DNA of 64,000 bases from Turritopsis dohrnii (Eukaryota; Cnidaria; Hydrozoa; Anthoathecata; Oceaniidae). Below are positions 23,455-33,420 of the stretch, one piece after another. The first letter of the stretch is position 1; the number at the start of each line of letters is the position of its first letter. Location: NCBI GenBank assembly GCA_027922465.2, contig BQMF02000614.1, positions 147,221 through 211,220 on the forward strand, given 5' to 3'. The translations under genes were made by a program, and so were the position numbers. The notes under the pieces are model-generated. The model saw only the letters and a list, made by a program, of their open reading frames with translations. It was not told the origin of the DNA and made no database searches.

Positions 23455-25450
23455 CAGTTAGGACCACTCGACCAGAATTTGTCGCTAAAATAATCGTGAT
23501 TTATTATAAAGAATTGCCTCGATAATTTTATTTTACTCTCCTATTTGAACACATCCGATTGAATGATGACGATCTAGCATAGCAACCGCATAGAAACATA
23601 GCTCTAGGGAAAATTCGACACGGCAAATTTTTTTTATTTTTGGGGTGGTGAAACTTTATGCAAAAACAAAACTTTTTACCGTGTCAAAATTTCCCTTTCG
23701 GCTTAGTTCTTCAGAAAATGAAGAAAGAAGAAAAGGAACAATTTCTACATCTTCGGAGGAGTACCGCTGTTCTAGCGATACATTAGCATAAGTTTCAATA
23801 ATGGTCGTAAAATTAAATTTGTGCTATTGTGTAGCGTATCGACAAAACGATTATTAAAATCATTAACATAACGATATCAAACATCGCAATAATAAATTTT
23901 CAGGAAGCATTCGGAATGAATAATTCAAATGAACAAATGGTTATTACATGCTTCACAGGCCTGGGGAGGAAAAAATAGGCCGGCGTGCGGTCCACCACTC
24001 GCCTCATTCCCACATGGCGTGCGTAGTTTTTCACACGCCTGGAAGTTACTTTGGGGTGCGATTCGCACGTCTGTTGGATTTTGGCGTGCGACCGAAATTT
24101 CTTCACTGGCTTTGAAAAGTCTACTTTTCTGTTTTTTCTTAATGAAGCATGTACCACTAATAATTATCATGTCAGTTATTTAATGAGCTCTGTTGATTAT
24201 TAAAATGAAAAACATAACCGCACTTCCGCCTATCATTTCTAATGAGTCTCTTTAGAATTAAGAAAATATATTCGTTATGAATAAAAAAATGAGTTGTTAT
24301 TTTTCTATCTTTTGATGTATTTTCTTATGAAATTATCGCTAATGTGAGTAATGCTTACAGGTACCCGCTGTTTAAAATAGAAACTTAAGATTTTAAATTC
24401 ACAAGGAACTGCAATGAGCATGGAAATTAAAAATTTGTTTGGTCCTCATTTTAATAGCGTTTCTAATCCTGGGTACATAAAATTATGTGCCCGGCATGAA
24501 GTATTTCTTGGAACAAGTTCTCATTTCGCAGCCTCTCGTTCCTAGGGCTTCGACTGCATTCTAAAAACAAGTGTGCATATACAGAAAAATAAACCGTGAA
24601 TAAAATGCAAACAGAAAGGATATTAATATGTAATGTGAAAGTAAAATAACGTGTTTTTTTATATATTTTTGTTAAGCAGCTAGGCGTGCGATGAGTCACA
24701 CGTCTAAAATTGAGATGGCGTGTGCGGGGGCGTGCGAGTGCGATCGCACGCCTTTCCTCCCCAGGCCTGCTTCACCGGAACATATATTTCGTAATTATAC
24801 GCTCAGTCCTCCCCTTAGCTTAAACTTAGTGTTCTAGAAATGTTTGGTAGTATATCGCTTGAAAATTTGCTTAGTACAAAAAGAAGGCCAACTAAATCCG
24901 AGAGTGCTGCGATCGCACCCAAAGCAACCCCCGAGTTATGCCACTGCCTACTTATTTTGGGGATCTGGAAACGAAGTTATTCAATCTGAATATGAAAATA
25001 AATAACGCAAAAAGTCACGAGCACCCTTCACCCTTCAAAAAAATGGCTGCAAATCCGTGAAAAGTCGCCAGTATATGAAGTCGTGAATCCTAAAAAAGCA
25101 AAATGTCGCGAAAGTCACGAGAATTTTTGTGTTACCGATCTTTTGTACCTACGATGAATTTCATCATTATCTCGACAAATTCTATTCACATATTCTCGGG
25201 CTTCATAGAAAAAACACAAATAATTTGTTCTGGACAATTTATTTATATCAAGTTGAATGTACAAAGTAAAGAGTCCTAAGTTACAAATTAAATCAGATTG
25301 ATAATTACTTCTTTCACGATTTTACAATACATTTCTCAATCTTGTATTCTCAAATCAGAAGAAAAAGTTGTGAATGCACTTCGTCGTGTGGCTTCATAAA
25401 GTAGTATGAAACGCTTTTTATCGCAAGTTTTGGTCGAGTGGTCCTAACTG
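23455..25450. mobile_element. hAT-like transposon, TIR CAGTTAGGACCACTCGACCA, TSD ATTGG
   Basis: A perfect 20-base terminal repeat is present, with ATTGG on both sides (23450-23454 and 25451-25455). The empty site is preserved in the related MITE copy at 26.8 kb, where the same flanks are joined as GAAACATCGGCTTAAAC; that proves insertion and a 5-bp duplication. Without its own nested element it is about 1.18 kb and has no transposase ORF. Confidence 0.9.
23956..24769. mobile_element. hAT-like MITE, TIR CAGGCCTGGGGAGGAAA, TSD CTTCA, innermost of three nested elements
   Basis: CAGGCCTGGGGAGGAAA at the left is exactly inverted at the right end. CTTCA flanks both sides (23951-23955 and 24770-24774). 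Subterminal regions on both sides carry repeated GGCGTGCG / CGCACGCC motifs, unusually GC-rich for the window; these may be transposase-binding sites. Short frames inside (23900-24183) are chance readings. It lies inside the CAGTTAGG element, which lies inside the CAGGG MITE. Confidence 0.88.
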
Positions 25451-25599
25451 ATTGGCTTAAACTCATCACTAACATGCGTTTCTGCTGTGTTATAAAAATG
25501 TTCATCGTAGTTATACCCTAACGGCCTCAATTGAGAATTTCTAGCGAACACCCTGTGTAAGGGCATGCATTTTCATAAGCCTGTGGTTGTCTTATATCT

Positions 25600-25970
25600 G
25601 CAGAAACGAAGAGGAGAAGGAAAGCACAGTGTCTGATCTTAGTGGTGGCCTGACTGTCTGAGGCAGTCAAAAATTGGTTCGGGCCACCAAAATGTTTGAA
25701 AACCAGTGTTGTGGTGGCCTGATTGGACAGGCGAAAAAAAGTATTCAAATTGTAAATATGATTTAAGAATTTCCATTACAAGAGATTTGAGTTTTTCAGC
25801 AATTTCAGGTCTTTTTTCTATTTTGTAAGCACTACTAAGCTTAATGAAATTGTAGTGTTATTGAATATCGGGCCATTAAAATTTCCTTCGAACCACCAAA
25901 AATTCTAAAACCAATGATGTCAATGGCCCGGCATGACACCTAGATAAAATCTTAAAATTAGACACTGAAG
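25600..25970 (-). repeat. Dispersed repeat, copy 2 (inverted relative to 6445-6790)
   Basis: The reverse complement matches copy 1, including CGGGCCATTGACATCATTGG and the GTCAGGCCACCACTAAGATC block. It lies just right of the nested transposon stack. Confidence 0.75.
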
Positions 25971-26469
25971 CACTTATATCAAGAGAAAAGGTATTAAACT
26001 GTTATTATGAACACTAAATTCCATACAATTTTGTTATTTGCATCACTTTTGATGAACATGAAATTAGTTTGGGGAAAGAAGAACAAGTTAGCCGAAAGAG
26101 GAAAATCACCCCAATGATGTTTACAATTACAGTATTTGTTATCAATCTTATTCTCCTTGTTTGTTCTTGTTGATTTAAAATATAGAATGACCAATTGTGA
26201 TGCTATTAGCAGCGATCGAATTAAGGGTTCGCAGTTTGCTAAATACAAATCGTTTTTTAGATAATGCGATCCGATATACCCAGTTTTCATCAAAATTGCG
26301 AATCAAATATCTTAAAAAAGAAACAAGTTAATAATCAAATAATGTATAACATGCACGTATGCCATAATTTTAAAGTACCATGTTTGTTTATCATTTGTTT
26401 TGTTCTGTTGATGCAGTCTGTATCCGGAGACGCGTGCGATCGCACGTGCACGCGCAGGCACACACGCAA

Positions 26470-26509
26470 AACATTTTGCACGAGCAAAATAACGCTCGTG
26501 CAAAATGTT
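26470..26509. repeat. Perfect hairpin, 16-bp arms, in the left subterminal region of the 26.4-28.1 kb element
   Basis: AACATTTTGCACGAGC, eight bases, then the exact reverse complement. It is most likely a subterminal structure of the transposon. No T-run or pol III box suggests a separate RNA gene. Confidence 0.85.
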
Positions 26510-26661
26510 ATAATCAAACACCTATTGCATGTGCAAATTATTATTGTGCAGCGTAAAAATCGTGACGTGAGTTTTTTTTTAATTGATTTTTACAACACCT
26601 GGCTCCTTGTTATTAAAAACACAGAATAAAAGCATTTATAAATCGTTTGATCATATAAAAC

Positions 26662-26920
26662 CAGGGTGTTAGCTAGGGTCCCACAGGCGCCGTTAGACGG
26701 CTCTTTCCCAATCCAAAAAACTAATAAGTTTCCCAATTGAGTCCAGCAATAAATTTATGAAAAGTTAGTAAATAAGCTTGCTGTTAAAATAAATGATTTG
26801 ATTCTGTTTTGAAACATCGGCTTAAACTCATCACTAACATGCGTTTCCGCTTCGTTATAAAAATGTTCATCGTAGTTATATTCTAACGGCCTCAATTGAG
26901 AATTTCTAGCTAACGCCCTG
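26662..26920. mobile_element. Intact 259-bp hAT-like MITE, TIR CAGGGYGTTAGCTAG, TSD AAAAC
   Basis: The left end CAGGGTGTTAGCTAG and the inverted right end CAGGGCGTTAGCTAG differ at one base. AAAAC flanks both sides (26657-26661 and 26921-26925). It is the uninterrupted reference copy for the split one at 23297-25555. There is no coding capacity. Confidence 0.9.
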
Positions 26921-27006
26921 AAAACGATCATATGATCATTCGATGATGTAAAACATCCCGCAAAGGAGTTAATACATTCTTTGTTTCTAATTATTTCATC
27001 TACATG

Positions 27007-27219
27007 TTGCGATCTCGCCTTTTTCTTTTTTTCTGTTCTTCGAAATATTCAACGTGTTCGATTGACGTCACTTGGGACATGTTTCTTCCTGTTTCTGAGA
27101 TGTCATTCGCATTTTGCGATCCCGTCCTTTTTCTTTTTTTGTTCTTCGAAATTCGACGTGATTCGATTGACGTTATTTGGGACATGTTTCTTCTTTGTTT
27201 CTGAGATGTCATTTGCATT
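27007..27219. repeat. Two tandem copies of a 106-107 bp unit
   Basis: Units start at TTGCGATC at 27007 and 27114, and a fragment of a third starts at 27220. Each contains TTCTTCGAAAT, GATTCGATTGACGT-like and GGGACATGTTTCTTC segments. The first unit holds TGACGTCA (27063-27070), the consensus of a CRE/bZIP site, which the second has lost. It lies directly upstream of the acidic ORF. Confidence 0.85.
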
Positions 27220-27227
27220 TTGCGATC

Positions 27228-27458
27228 TCGCCCATCGAAAATCTGATAGCAATCAATATAAACGACAAGCTATGGACCCAGGCTGAAAGGGAGGCAATCA
27301 TTGCAAGAGCTGCATCTAACTTTGAATCCTCCAAAAGAAGGGTTCATACATTTGATGAACCTGTTGAACAACCTGTAAAAATACCGAGATTGGAGATGAG
27401 TGATGACGATGATGGAAGCACCGACGACGATAGTGAAAGTGAAGCCTCTGATGACTAG
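27228..27458 (+). CDS. Short acidic ORF, possibly a transposase C-terminal exon
   Basis: The frame reads DKLWTQAEREAIIARAASNF, SSKRRVHTF, then an acidic tail of repeated Asp/Ser/Glu ending SEASDD and TAG. It has a helical and basic part followed by an acidic terminus, much like the transposase tail at 18435-18731, and it lies inside a hAT-like element. No catalytic motif is seen. It could equally be the last exon of an unknown gene, and no start codon of its own is convincing. Confidence 0.35.
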   Translation, partial: SPIENLIAININDKLWTQAEREAIIARAASNFESSKRRVHTFDEPVEQPVKIPRLEMSDDDDGSTDDDSESEASDD

Positions 27459-28068
27459 ATGATTCTAATGATTTCATTACTAGAAAAATTTGTTTCTAGG
27501 TTGTGTTCACTTTTTTAAGATCTCAAATTATCTTTGATAGATAGATAGACTCATATATTTCCATCAACCTTCCCTTATTGTTTTTGAAAAATAAATTCTC
27601 GTTTCTTACTTTAATAACATCCTCATGTGTATCATATGTATAGTTAAAACACAGGTGTTTCGAAAAGAAAAAGCAACAAAAAATTGTTTGTTGCGTATCA
27701 ATTAAAAGCAACGGAAGAAGAAAAATTCGTGGAAGGGAAATCCCCCGTTTCAATCAATGAATGATAAAATAGGGAAATCCCCCAAAACGTAAGACAAATA
27801 GTGTACAAGTATAATATTAGTATTATAAAATTATGATAATTGGTCAAACGTCTAATTCTTCTTAGAATTAGATTTTTCACTGTGCACTTAAATTACTTGT
27901 ACGACCGCATAGCTGACACTCTATTAAACAGAAAATCTTGTGATTTGACGCAAGACAAGGATCGCACGCGCAAAATGAGTTTATGCAATCGAATAGCTCG
28001 CGTGAAGTATTTTGCGCGAGCGATTCAGCACTCGTGCGCTATTTTATTCCAGATACAGCCTGTTGATG

Positions 28069-30110
28069 GTATATAGCGTAACTTTTGATACGGCCGGGAT
28101 ATATATACTTTAGAAAATGTTCAACATTATAATTTGACTGAAGAAAATTCTATTGAAATTATGAAATGCTATTGTTATAAAGTGTTGCCAGCTGTATACT
28201 GTATACTTGTATTTGCTATTTTATTCTTTTCTTTTTGCTGCTGTTCCTATTTATCTCAGTGACATTCGTTATGGCACAAGTATCTACTGTCATTCTACGA
28301 TCATTGCATATATATTTGGAATATTTTAAATTCTTCGTTCTTGACAAATAGCTTCGTTTCCGTATCATGTCCTTCAACTGCGTAAGACAACGTTAAACTT
28401 CGTGTGAAAGGCATTATTTCTTGAGCGAATAAGTAAACACAACGTTTGTTTTTTTCATTCTGCCATTATTCAATCCACAAATTTTACTTTTCATATAAGT
28501 TAAAGTTATGGTATCGCAGGAGGCTTCTTTTGAGTGATATTTTGACTTGCTGTTTGCCCCAATCAGCAAGAAAATTGCAAATTGATGAAAAATGGGTTGC
28601 CAAGTGTCTAAAATGATTTGCAGTTTTCAAAATTTTTTCCAGGCTTACGCGACGAAAAATTGCAAACCATCTATTTTATGTTAATTCAATCCCTGATTAG
28701 CTGTGTTCATGTTTGCATTGACAAATTTTGCAACATTATAATTTAAGTTAGCAGTAAGGGGAACAGGCACTCTATTTAATTTAATTTTATATATTTATTC
28801 ATTATAAATTATATTCAGTAATGCAGCTCATATAATATAATTATACAGTATATACAATCCTGACGAAGAGAAATATCTTAAAAGCTCGATCATAAAATAG
28901 TTTTTAGTTCTAATATTTTTATTCAATTTCCGCGCGCTATGCGTAGGAAATTGTTTGGTTTACACATTCTATCTATCTGACTGTCTGTCTATGTAACAGT
29001 TTTTTGCCGTTTTCGGAAAGTCTGTTCGGATTTCGGATTGTTTGTTTATTCAGAATAGTTAATGAAAGACCCAAAACTCTATGCAAAATGTAATACAAAA
29101 AGGCCACTTTCAATGTTAATTCATAAAAATGTTTACTTTTTTATACTTTTGGAATACTTTTAGAAGTTATTTTAGCCGTTTTATGTTGAAAACTTCCCAA
29201 TTCAGTTATCCTTTAAAACTTTAAAAAGTCAGTAAAATATGCACACCGAGCATGTGAAACGTTCTCGAACCGATTTGGTTTATGTTTTGAGGAAGTTGTA
29301 TAGATTATTTAGAAGAAGCTTTGAAGAAGAATTTTAAGACTTTATCTACTATTGCAATCGAAATATAATCATGAGAACATTCCTTATGGAGGAAATATTG
29401 ATATTTAGCTGACTCTGGAAAAAAATTCTTCAAAAGGAAGGTGAATGTTTGATAGTAAACGAAACTTTGCTGTGAAAAAACTTTAAATATCACAGCAGAA
29501 ATGTATGTAGTATCAAAATTACTGGTGAATACGTCCTATCAATAAATGCATGAAATATGTTCGTTTCATTTAATAAATATTACACCGAAAGTTGGAGATA
29601 TTGAAAAACAAAAACAAATGACATTGTCATAGCAGCACAAAATCACTTGTGTTGTGGATGAATGGATCCAAACATAGATACTGCAAGTATAAACATGTGC
29701 AAGATATTGGTGAACGATATGTCTTATAAAACTGTTTTTCTGGCTCTGAAACATCATAGTGAATTGAAAAGCAGTAATAAATTAAAGAAGGGATTAGCTA
29801 ATTTGGGGAATTCCAGACTGTATCAAATTATTCATCACTGTACAATGGTCGGTCAAGTTATCACTGTGTGGAACTGATTAGCTTTAAATTCGCATTTAAA
29901 AGATTTTAAGATTACATTGTTCAAAATAATCCTGCAAACTGCTCAATGGAATGGAGACACAATGAATTAGTTTGGATATATGTCAGGAAAACAAACTTTG
30001 GATGATGATTCAAATCCAACCAATTATATACATACAATGAGATCACATACAATGAGATCACTAAAGCCTTGTGAAAATTTGGAGTACAATATGTTCTAGG
30101 ACACAATACC
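28069..30110. other. No gene recognised
   Basis: AT-rich sequence with short chance frames (29305-29493, 29662-29877). A short TCTATC/TGTC simple stretch lies near 28967-28995. No inverted repeats with target duplications were found. Confidence 0.3.
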
Positions 30111-30925
30111 TTAAGGGGATTTTTTTTGCGTGGATTAAGTTTTGCGACTTTTAAAAATATTTAAAAATAAATTGACGCAAAACGTCAAGAAATGAACGAT
30201 TCGTGAAAATAAATCCACGCAAAATTTCATGATTTTATTTGCTCATTTTTTGGCTCTGTGTACCTTTCGTATATTAACTATTTCCTTGTACTTATCAAGT
30301 ACCCATTGGTTTTGCAATGTGGCAGGCATGGAAATGGTGATTTTCGCTGCAAATACTCTCTACCTCTGTAGTCATTAATTTTGTAATTTTGACAAAGGCA
30401 ACACTCTGTATACTCAGTATGATCGCTTTCAGTACGATTGGTTTCAGAATTATCGTTGTCTTCATCTTCTGATGAAGATACCGTTGGCTCAAAGCTATAT
30501 ATATACGGAACTAACTTGTTGTTCGTATATAAAAATTCGTAACTAAAACTTTCATCACTGCTACTTTCAGACATGTTTCTTTTTCTCGTATAACATACGC
30601 TACATTTATTTTGAACTTTTCTACGTCATTATAAATTCTCAGCTCCAGATCCCAAACTTTTCAGCGATCTTGAAAAAAACCAGCTTTATGCAGGAATATA
30701 AAGAGCTTGTTCATGTAGAATAAAAGTTCTTTCGCTTATAAAATTATGATTTTTTAAGTTATATTAACAGACAGTTTAAGTAGAAAAAAATTTTTGAAAA
30801 ATTAAATTTTCAAGTTTAGTTCCCCTTTTAGCTATATTATAAAGTGCACGCATTGCACTTTGTGCCCATTCGCAAATATAAATCCAAACATTTTCCTTTA
30901 GAAGCTCCAAAAAAAATCCCTTTAA
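30111..30925 (-). mobile_element. DNA transposon remnant, about 0.8 kb, ends CCTTAAGGGGATTTTTTTTG
   Basis: The left end (CC)TTAAGGGGATTTTTTTTG and the inverted right end (CC)TTAAAGGGATTTTTTTTG match for over 20 bases, including ATACC outside the TTAA. Either TTAA or TA could be the duplicated target. It encloses a minus-strand ORF (30278-30574). A subterminal GCGTGGATTTATTTTCACG-like stretch is present near 30212. Confidence 0.6.
30278..30574 (-). CDS. 98-residue acidic ORF with CCxxC motif inside a transposon remnant
   Basis: It begins MSESSSDESFSYEFLYTN, contains PYIYSFEPTVSSSEDED, then ECCLCQNYK and CLPHCK. The SerGlu-rich start followed by PYxxEP and a Cys-rich part faintly resembles the leading part of the small P2X7-tail-like proteins that are amplified in many invertebrate genomes. 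The conserved Trp-Cys-x-Cys-Gly core of that domain is not present, so the assignment is weak. The ATG at 30572-30574 is a good start. The ORF lies in the middle of a TTAA/TA-flanked element and is probably element-encoded. Confidence 0.35.
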   Translation of the reverse strand: MSESSSDESFSYEFLYTNNKLVPYIYSFEPTVSSSEDEDNDNSETNRTESDHTEYTECCLCQNYKINDYRGREYLQRKSPFPCLPHCKTNGYLISTRK

Positions 30926-31045
30926 GGTATATCATGTTTGAAAAGAACATTTTCATACAGATCCTAACAAAGTTTCATTGTGTCATTTGTCTTTTCGTGC
31001 ACATTGGTGTTATTTATAAACTCCATGGAAGTGGTAATATGGAGA

Positions 31046-31210
31046 CAGTGGTGGATCTAGAGTGTAGTTGCAACTTGTGGAGAAGTACATTGACATAATT
31101 TGTGACTTCAGTTCATATTATCAATGGGATTATTTGAACCTTTTTCTTTTATGTTTGAATTGCTAACACTCTCCTACACAAGTTGCAGCTTACCTCTGGA
31201 TCCGCCACTG
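31046..31210. mobile_element. Short MITE, 165 bp, TIR CAGTGGYGGATCYAGAG
   Basis: The left CAGTGGTGGATCTAGAG and the inverted right CAGTGGCGGATCCAGAG match with two changes, and CAACTTGTG is repeated in inverted order further in. CAGTGGCGGATCCAG is a terminus I associate with hAT-like MITEs in many animals. No target duplication is seen (GGAGA left, GTTGG right). Confidence 0.7.
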
Positions 31211-31305
31211 GTTGGTTTAGTAGAAATAGATTTTCATATTGTATGTTATGTTAATTTAAGTTATGTATAAGCAACATAATTTTTATCTTCTTGTAATCCT
31301 GTTAA

Positions 31306-32404
31306 AGAGGCATTGTACGGCTAAAGTTGTAAATATTATCGTCACGTGATCGAACATGAAAAATATAAACAAATATGGCGGCAAATAATCAAGCTTTCTC
31401 TGTCAGAGAAGAACAGAGATCTTCTTTTTCGGGAAATCAACCTGAAACATAGTTTTGACACCTTTTAAACAATATGTTGGTGAAAGAATTCATTCTTCTA
31501 CAATACGTGTTAGAAGTAATTAATGAATTTTCTCATGAATTATAAGTCATCGTTGTGTGTGAAGAAACACATGTCAGCACAGCTGTCTTAACTCAAGTAA
31601 GATTACTTTTATCATTATAAGAGAATGTTGTGGAAGCTAATTCAAAGTGATTTGATTTCATTGCCTATTCCACTCAAAACAAAACTTTTTCTTCGTTGTT
31701 TGTTCTCAACGAAACTTAAATTTGATTACATTGACTCACTCGTGCATTTTCAGCATTGTATATGTAACTCGACTTGCAGCAGAAAAGGTGGTAAAAGATC
31801 TGGTTGCCCCTGCAAGACAAGGGAAGTAAAATGTGGAGAAGAATGTAAATGTGGGAAGAAAAAGAAGGGAGTTGTTGTTATTATCATATATTTAATATTT
31901 CTGTAAAAAAAATAAGAGTCTATCGTTGAATCGTGATCTAAAATTTACATTTTGATACAGACGAATGATATTTCACATCGAAAAGGTCATAAAACAGAAC
32001 TTATTCGTATTCAAATGTTATGTATAAACCCATATCGTTTGAGAAACATAATTGTCAAATGATAGAGAAAAAAGTATGTAAATGTTATCCACATATATCT
32101 TCAAAATGATACATGGCTTTCGCATCAGAACCACGAAATTAATTTCTTATATAAATTCATAGTCTTTTGGTGCTTTTATTTTTTTGCAACTTGATAACGT
32201 AAGTGAAAAAATTGATTACAAAAACAGCAATTTTTATATTTATACTAGCTCATCTTGTTTGACATCGTTTCTTGTTTGGCTTTCCACGATAACCCAAATA
32301 CAGATACGATTGTTTCATAAAGATTAGATGTGGGACATCAAGATTACAACGACCGTTTTTTTCGACAGCCCTATTTTTGTTGATTTCAGCCGTACAATGC
32401 CTCT
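31306..32404 (+). mobile_element. TTAA-flanked element, 1.1 kb, TIR AGAGGCATTGTACGGCT
   Basis: AGAGGCATTGTACGGCT is exactly inverted at the right end, and TTAA lies outside both (31302-31305 and 32405-32408). The flanks differ beyond TTAA, so the duplication is clean. TTAA targets are used by Kolobok and piggyBac elements, and the AGRG start resembles the Kolobok-like element at 20.1 kb. It contains a first-exon-like ORF (MAANNQAFSVREEQRSSF, from 31376) and a Cys-rich ORF. Confidence 0.75.
31745..31906 (+). CDS. Cys-rich CXC-like segment in the TTAA element
   Basis: After an apparent 3' splice site (TTTTCAG, 31747-31753) the frame reads CICNSTCSRKGGKRSGCPC followed by KCGEECKCGKKKK. The spacing of CxC pairs with Lys/Arg-rich linkers is that of CXC (tesmin/TSO1-like) DNA-binding repeats. 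The frame is open upstream to 31625, but that part is hydrophobic and probably intronic. It is likely an exon of the element's own gene, now without the rest of the protein. Confidence 0.4.
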   Translation, partial: HFQHCICNSTCSRKGGKRSGCPCKTREVKCGEECKCGKKKKGVVVIIIYLIFL

Positions 32405-32408
32405 TTAA

Positions 32409-33090
32409 ATGTCATGGATTAAAATCTTTGAAATGCCCAAGTTTCTCCTGCTCTTATTAATGCAAGTTATGAACAATTTCATGTAATGTTTACTTAAATA
32501 TATCACCAAATTCACATTTCTGGCAAAATTTGGAAGGTGTGCACGAAAAACAATTGTATGGTCCTGATATTAAAGTTGGCAGTTACTTGCAGATTTGGTC
32601 ATAAATAGCCGAGGTCTTCAATTTTTAAACGAGTTTGCTTGTATAACTTTAATAGTTTAATAGTGTTGTGAAAGTCTTCAATCCCATGCAGCCTTTTTTT
32701 CAAATGATTTTGGTTCACTTCTATTGGATATCATTTTATTTTCCATGTGAACCGTAACTCATATTTTGGGAATTGTGATAGACCTGTTCTCGCATAAGCA
32801 GCAAGAAAAGAATGGATAGTCATTCAGATATCTCGAAAGTTTAGCCTAAAGCAATTTCCTCTAGGCCTGATGCGGAAATTGTTCAAGCCATGAGGCTTCT
32901 AGTTTTATTTTAACTACAAAAGATGCTGCAAATATTATATAATGTATATGCATAATATGCTCAGGGTTTGAATTAACTTTTCAAAAGTGATTCGTGAAAA
33001 AAATCAATGCTGAAAGGGCTTCATACACCAGTCATGTCATTTTATGGCATGTGATCACATGCGCCTGCACATGCCTGAAGCGAATTTGGG
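32409..33090. other. No gene recognised
   Basis: AT-rich. Near 33050 there is a cluster of alternating CATGTG/CACATGC motifs and GGCGTGCGAT, like the subterminal motifs of the hAT-like elements, but no terminal repeat could be paired. Confidence 0.3.
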
Positions 33091-33096
33091 CGTGCG

Positions 33097-33418
33097 ATTT
33101 TATTTTATTTATTTTATTTTATTTTACGAATGTTTACCCAGGATAGCCTCTTCAGTTCCGTAAGGTACTGTTATCAATGAGGGTCCTGCGAAGGAGGTCC
33201 TAGAGCATTTAAAGCCCCCATTTGGGCTACGGAAGCTGTAATGACAGGAACCGCTCAACTAGACAACCACCCTAGACATCATTCCTACTCTCTTGCTGAG
33301 TGCTAAGCAGAGAGGATTGATTCACACTGTTATAGTCGCTGGCATGACTCGGTCGGGGATTGAACCCGCGACCTCCCGAACAGGAAGCGAGCACTCTCCC
33401 ACAAGGCTACCAGTCGGT
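33097..33418 (-). repeat. tRNA-derived SINE, minus strand
   Basis: On the minus strand it begins CCGACTGGTAGCCTTGTGG, a pol III A-box-like region, and about 35 bases on has GGTTCAATCCC (33356-33366), a B box. The intervening part can be read as a tRNA anticodon arm with TTCGGGAG. A non-tRNA body of roughly 220 bases follows, then a tail of TAAAA/TAAA units (33097-33125 on the plus strand as ATTTT/ATTTA). The head, body and A-rich tail arrangement is that of a SINE mobilised by a LINE. No flanking duplication was found. Confidence 0.8.
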
Positions 33419-33420
33419 AA

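Larger units (their letters stand above)
23297..25555. mobile_element. Copy of the CAGGGTGTTAGCTAG MITE, split by a nested 2-kb transposon
   Basis: The left 158 bases (23297-23454) and right 105 bases (25451-25555) are close matches to the two halves of the 259-bp copy at 26662-26920. The left tip is decayed (TAGGTGTTACCTAGGG), and the right tip reads inward CAGGGTGTTCGCTAG. Everything between is a later insertion. The target duplication of this copy is not clear. Confidence 0.8.
26414..28062. mobile_element. hAT-like element, 1.65 kb, TSD TTGATG
   Basis: The left end CAGTCTGTATCCGGA and the inverted right end CAGGCTGTATCTGGA differ at two positions, and TTGATG flanks both (26408-26413 and 28063-28068). 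Both subterminal regions hold clusters of GC-rich motifs (CGTGCGATCGCACG at 26433-26446, GATCGCACGCGC near 27960, GCTCGCG/CGCGAG). Inside lie a 259-bp CAGGG MITE, a 106-bp tandem duplication and a short acidic ORF that may be the tail of its transposase. Confidence 0.75.

Noticed and set aside
24000..24183. Overlapping frames on both strands suggesting a gene
   Set aside because: They lie within the GC-rich subterminal part of a MITE with complete terminal repeats and target duplication.
26470..26509. Hairpin as a terminator or small RNA gene
   Set aside because: There is no T-run, no pol III promoter and no neighbouring transcript; it sits in the end region of a transposon.
26981..27286. 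Hydrophobic Phe-rich frame suggesting a membrane protein
   Set aside because: It reads through the 106-bp tandem duplication in T-rich DNA and repeats itself for that reason.
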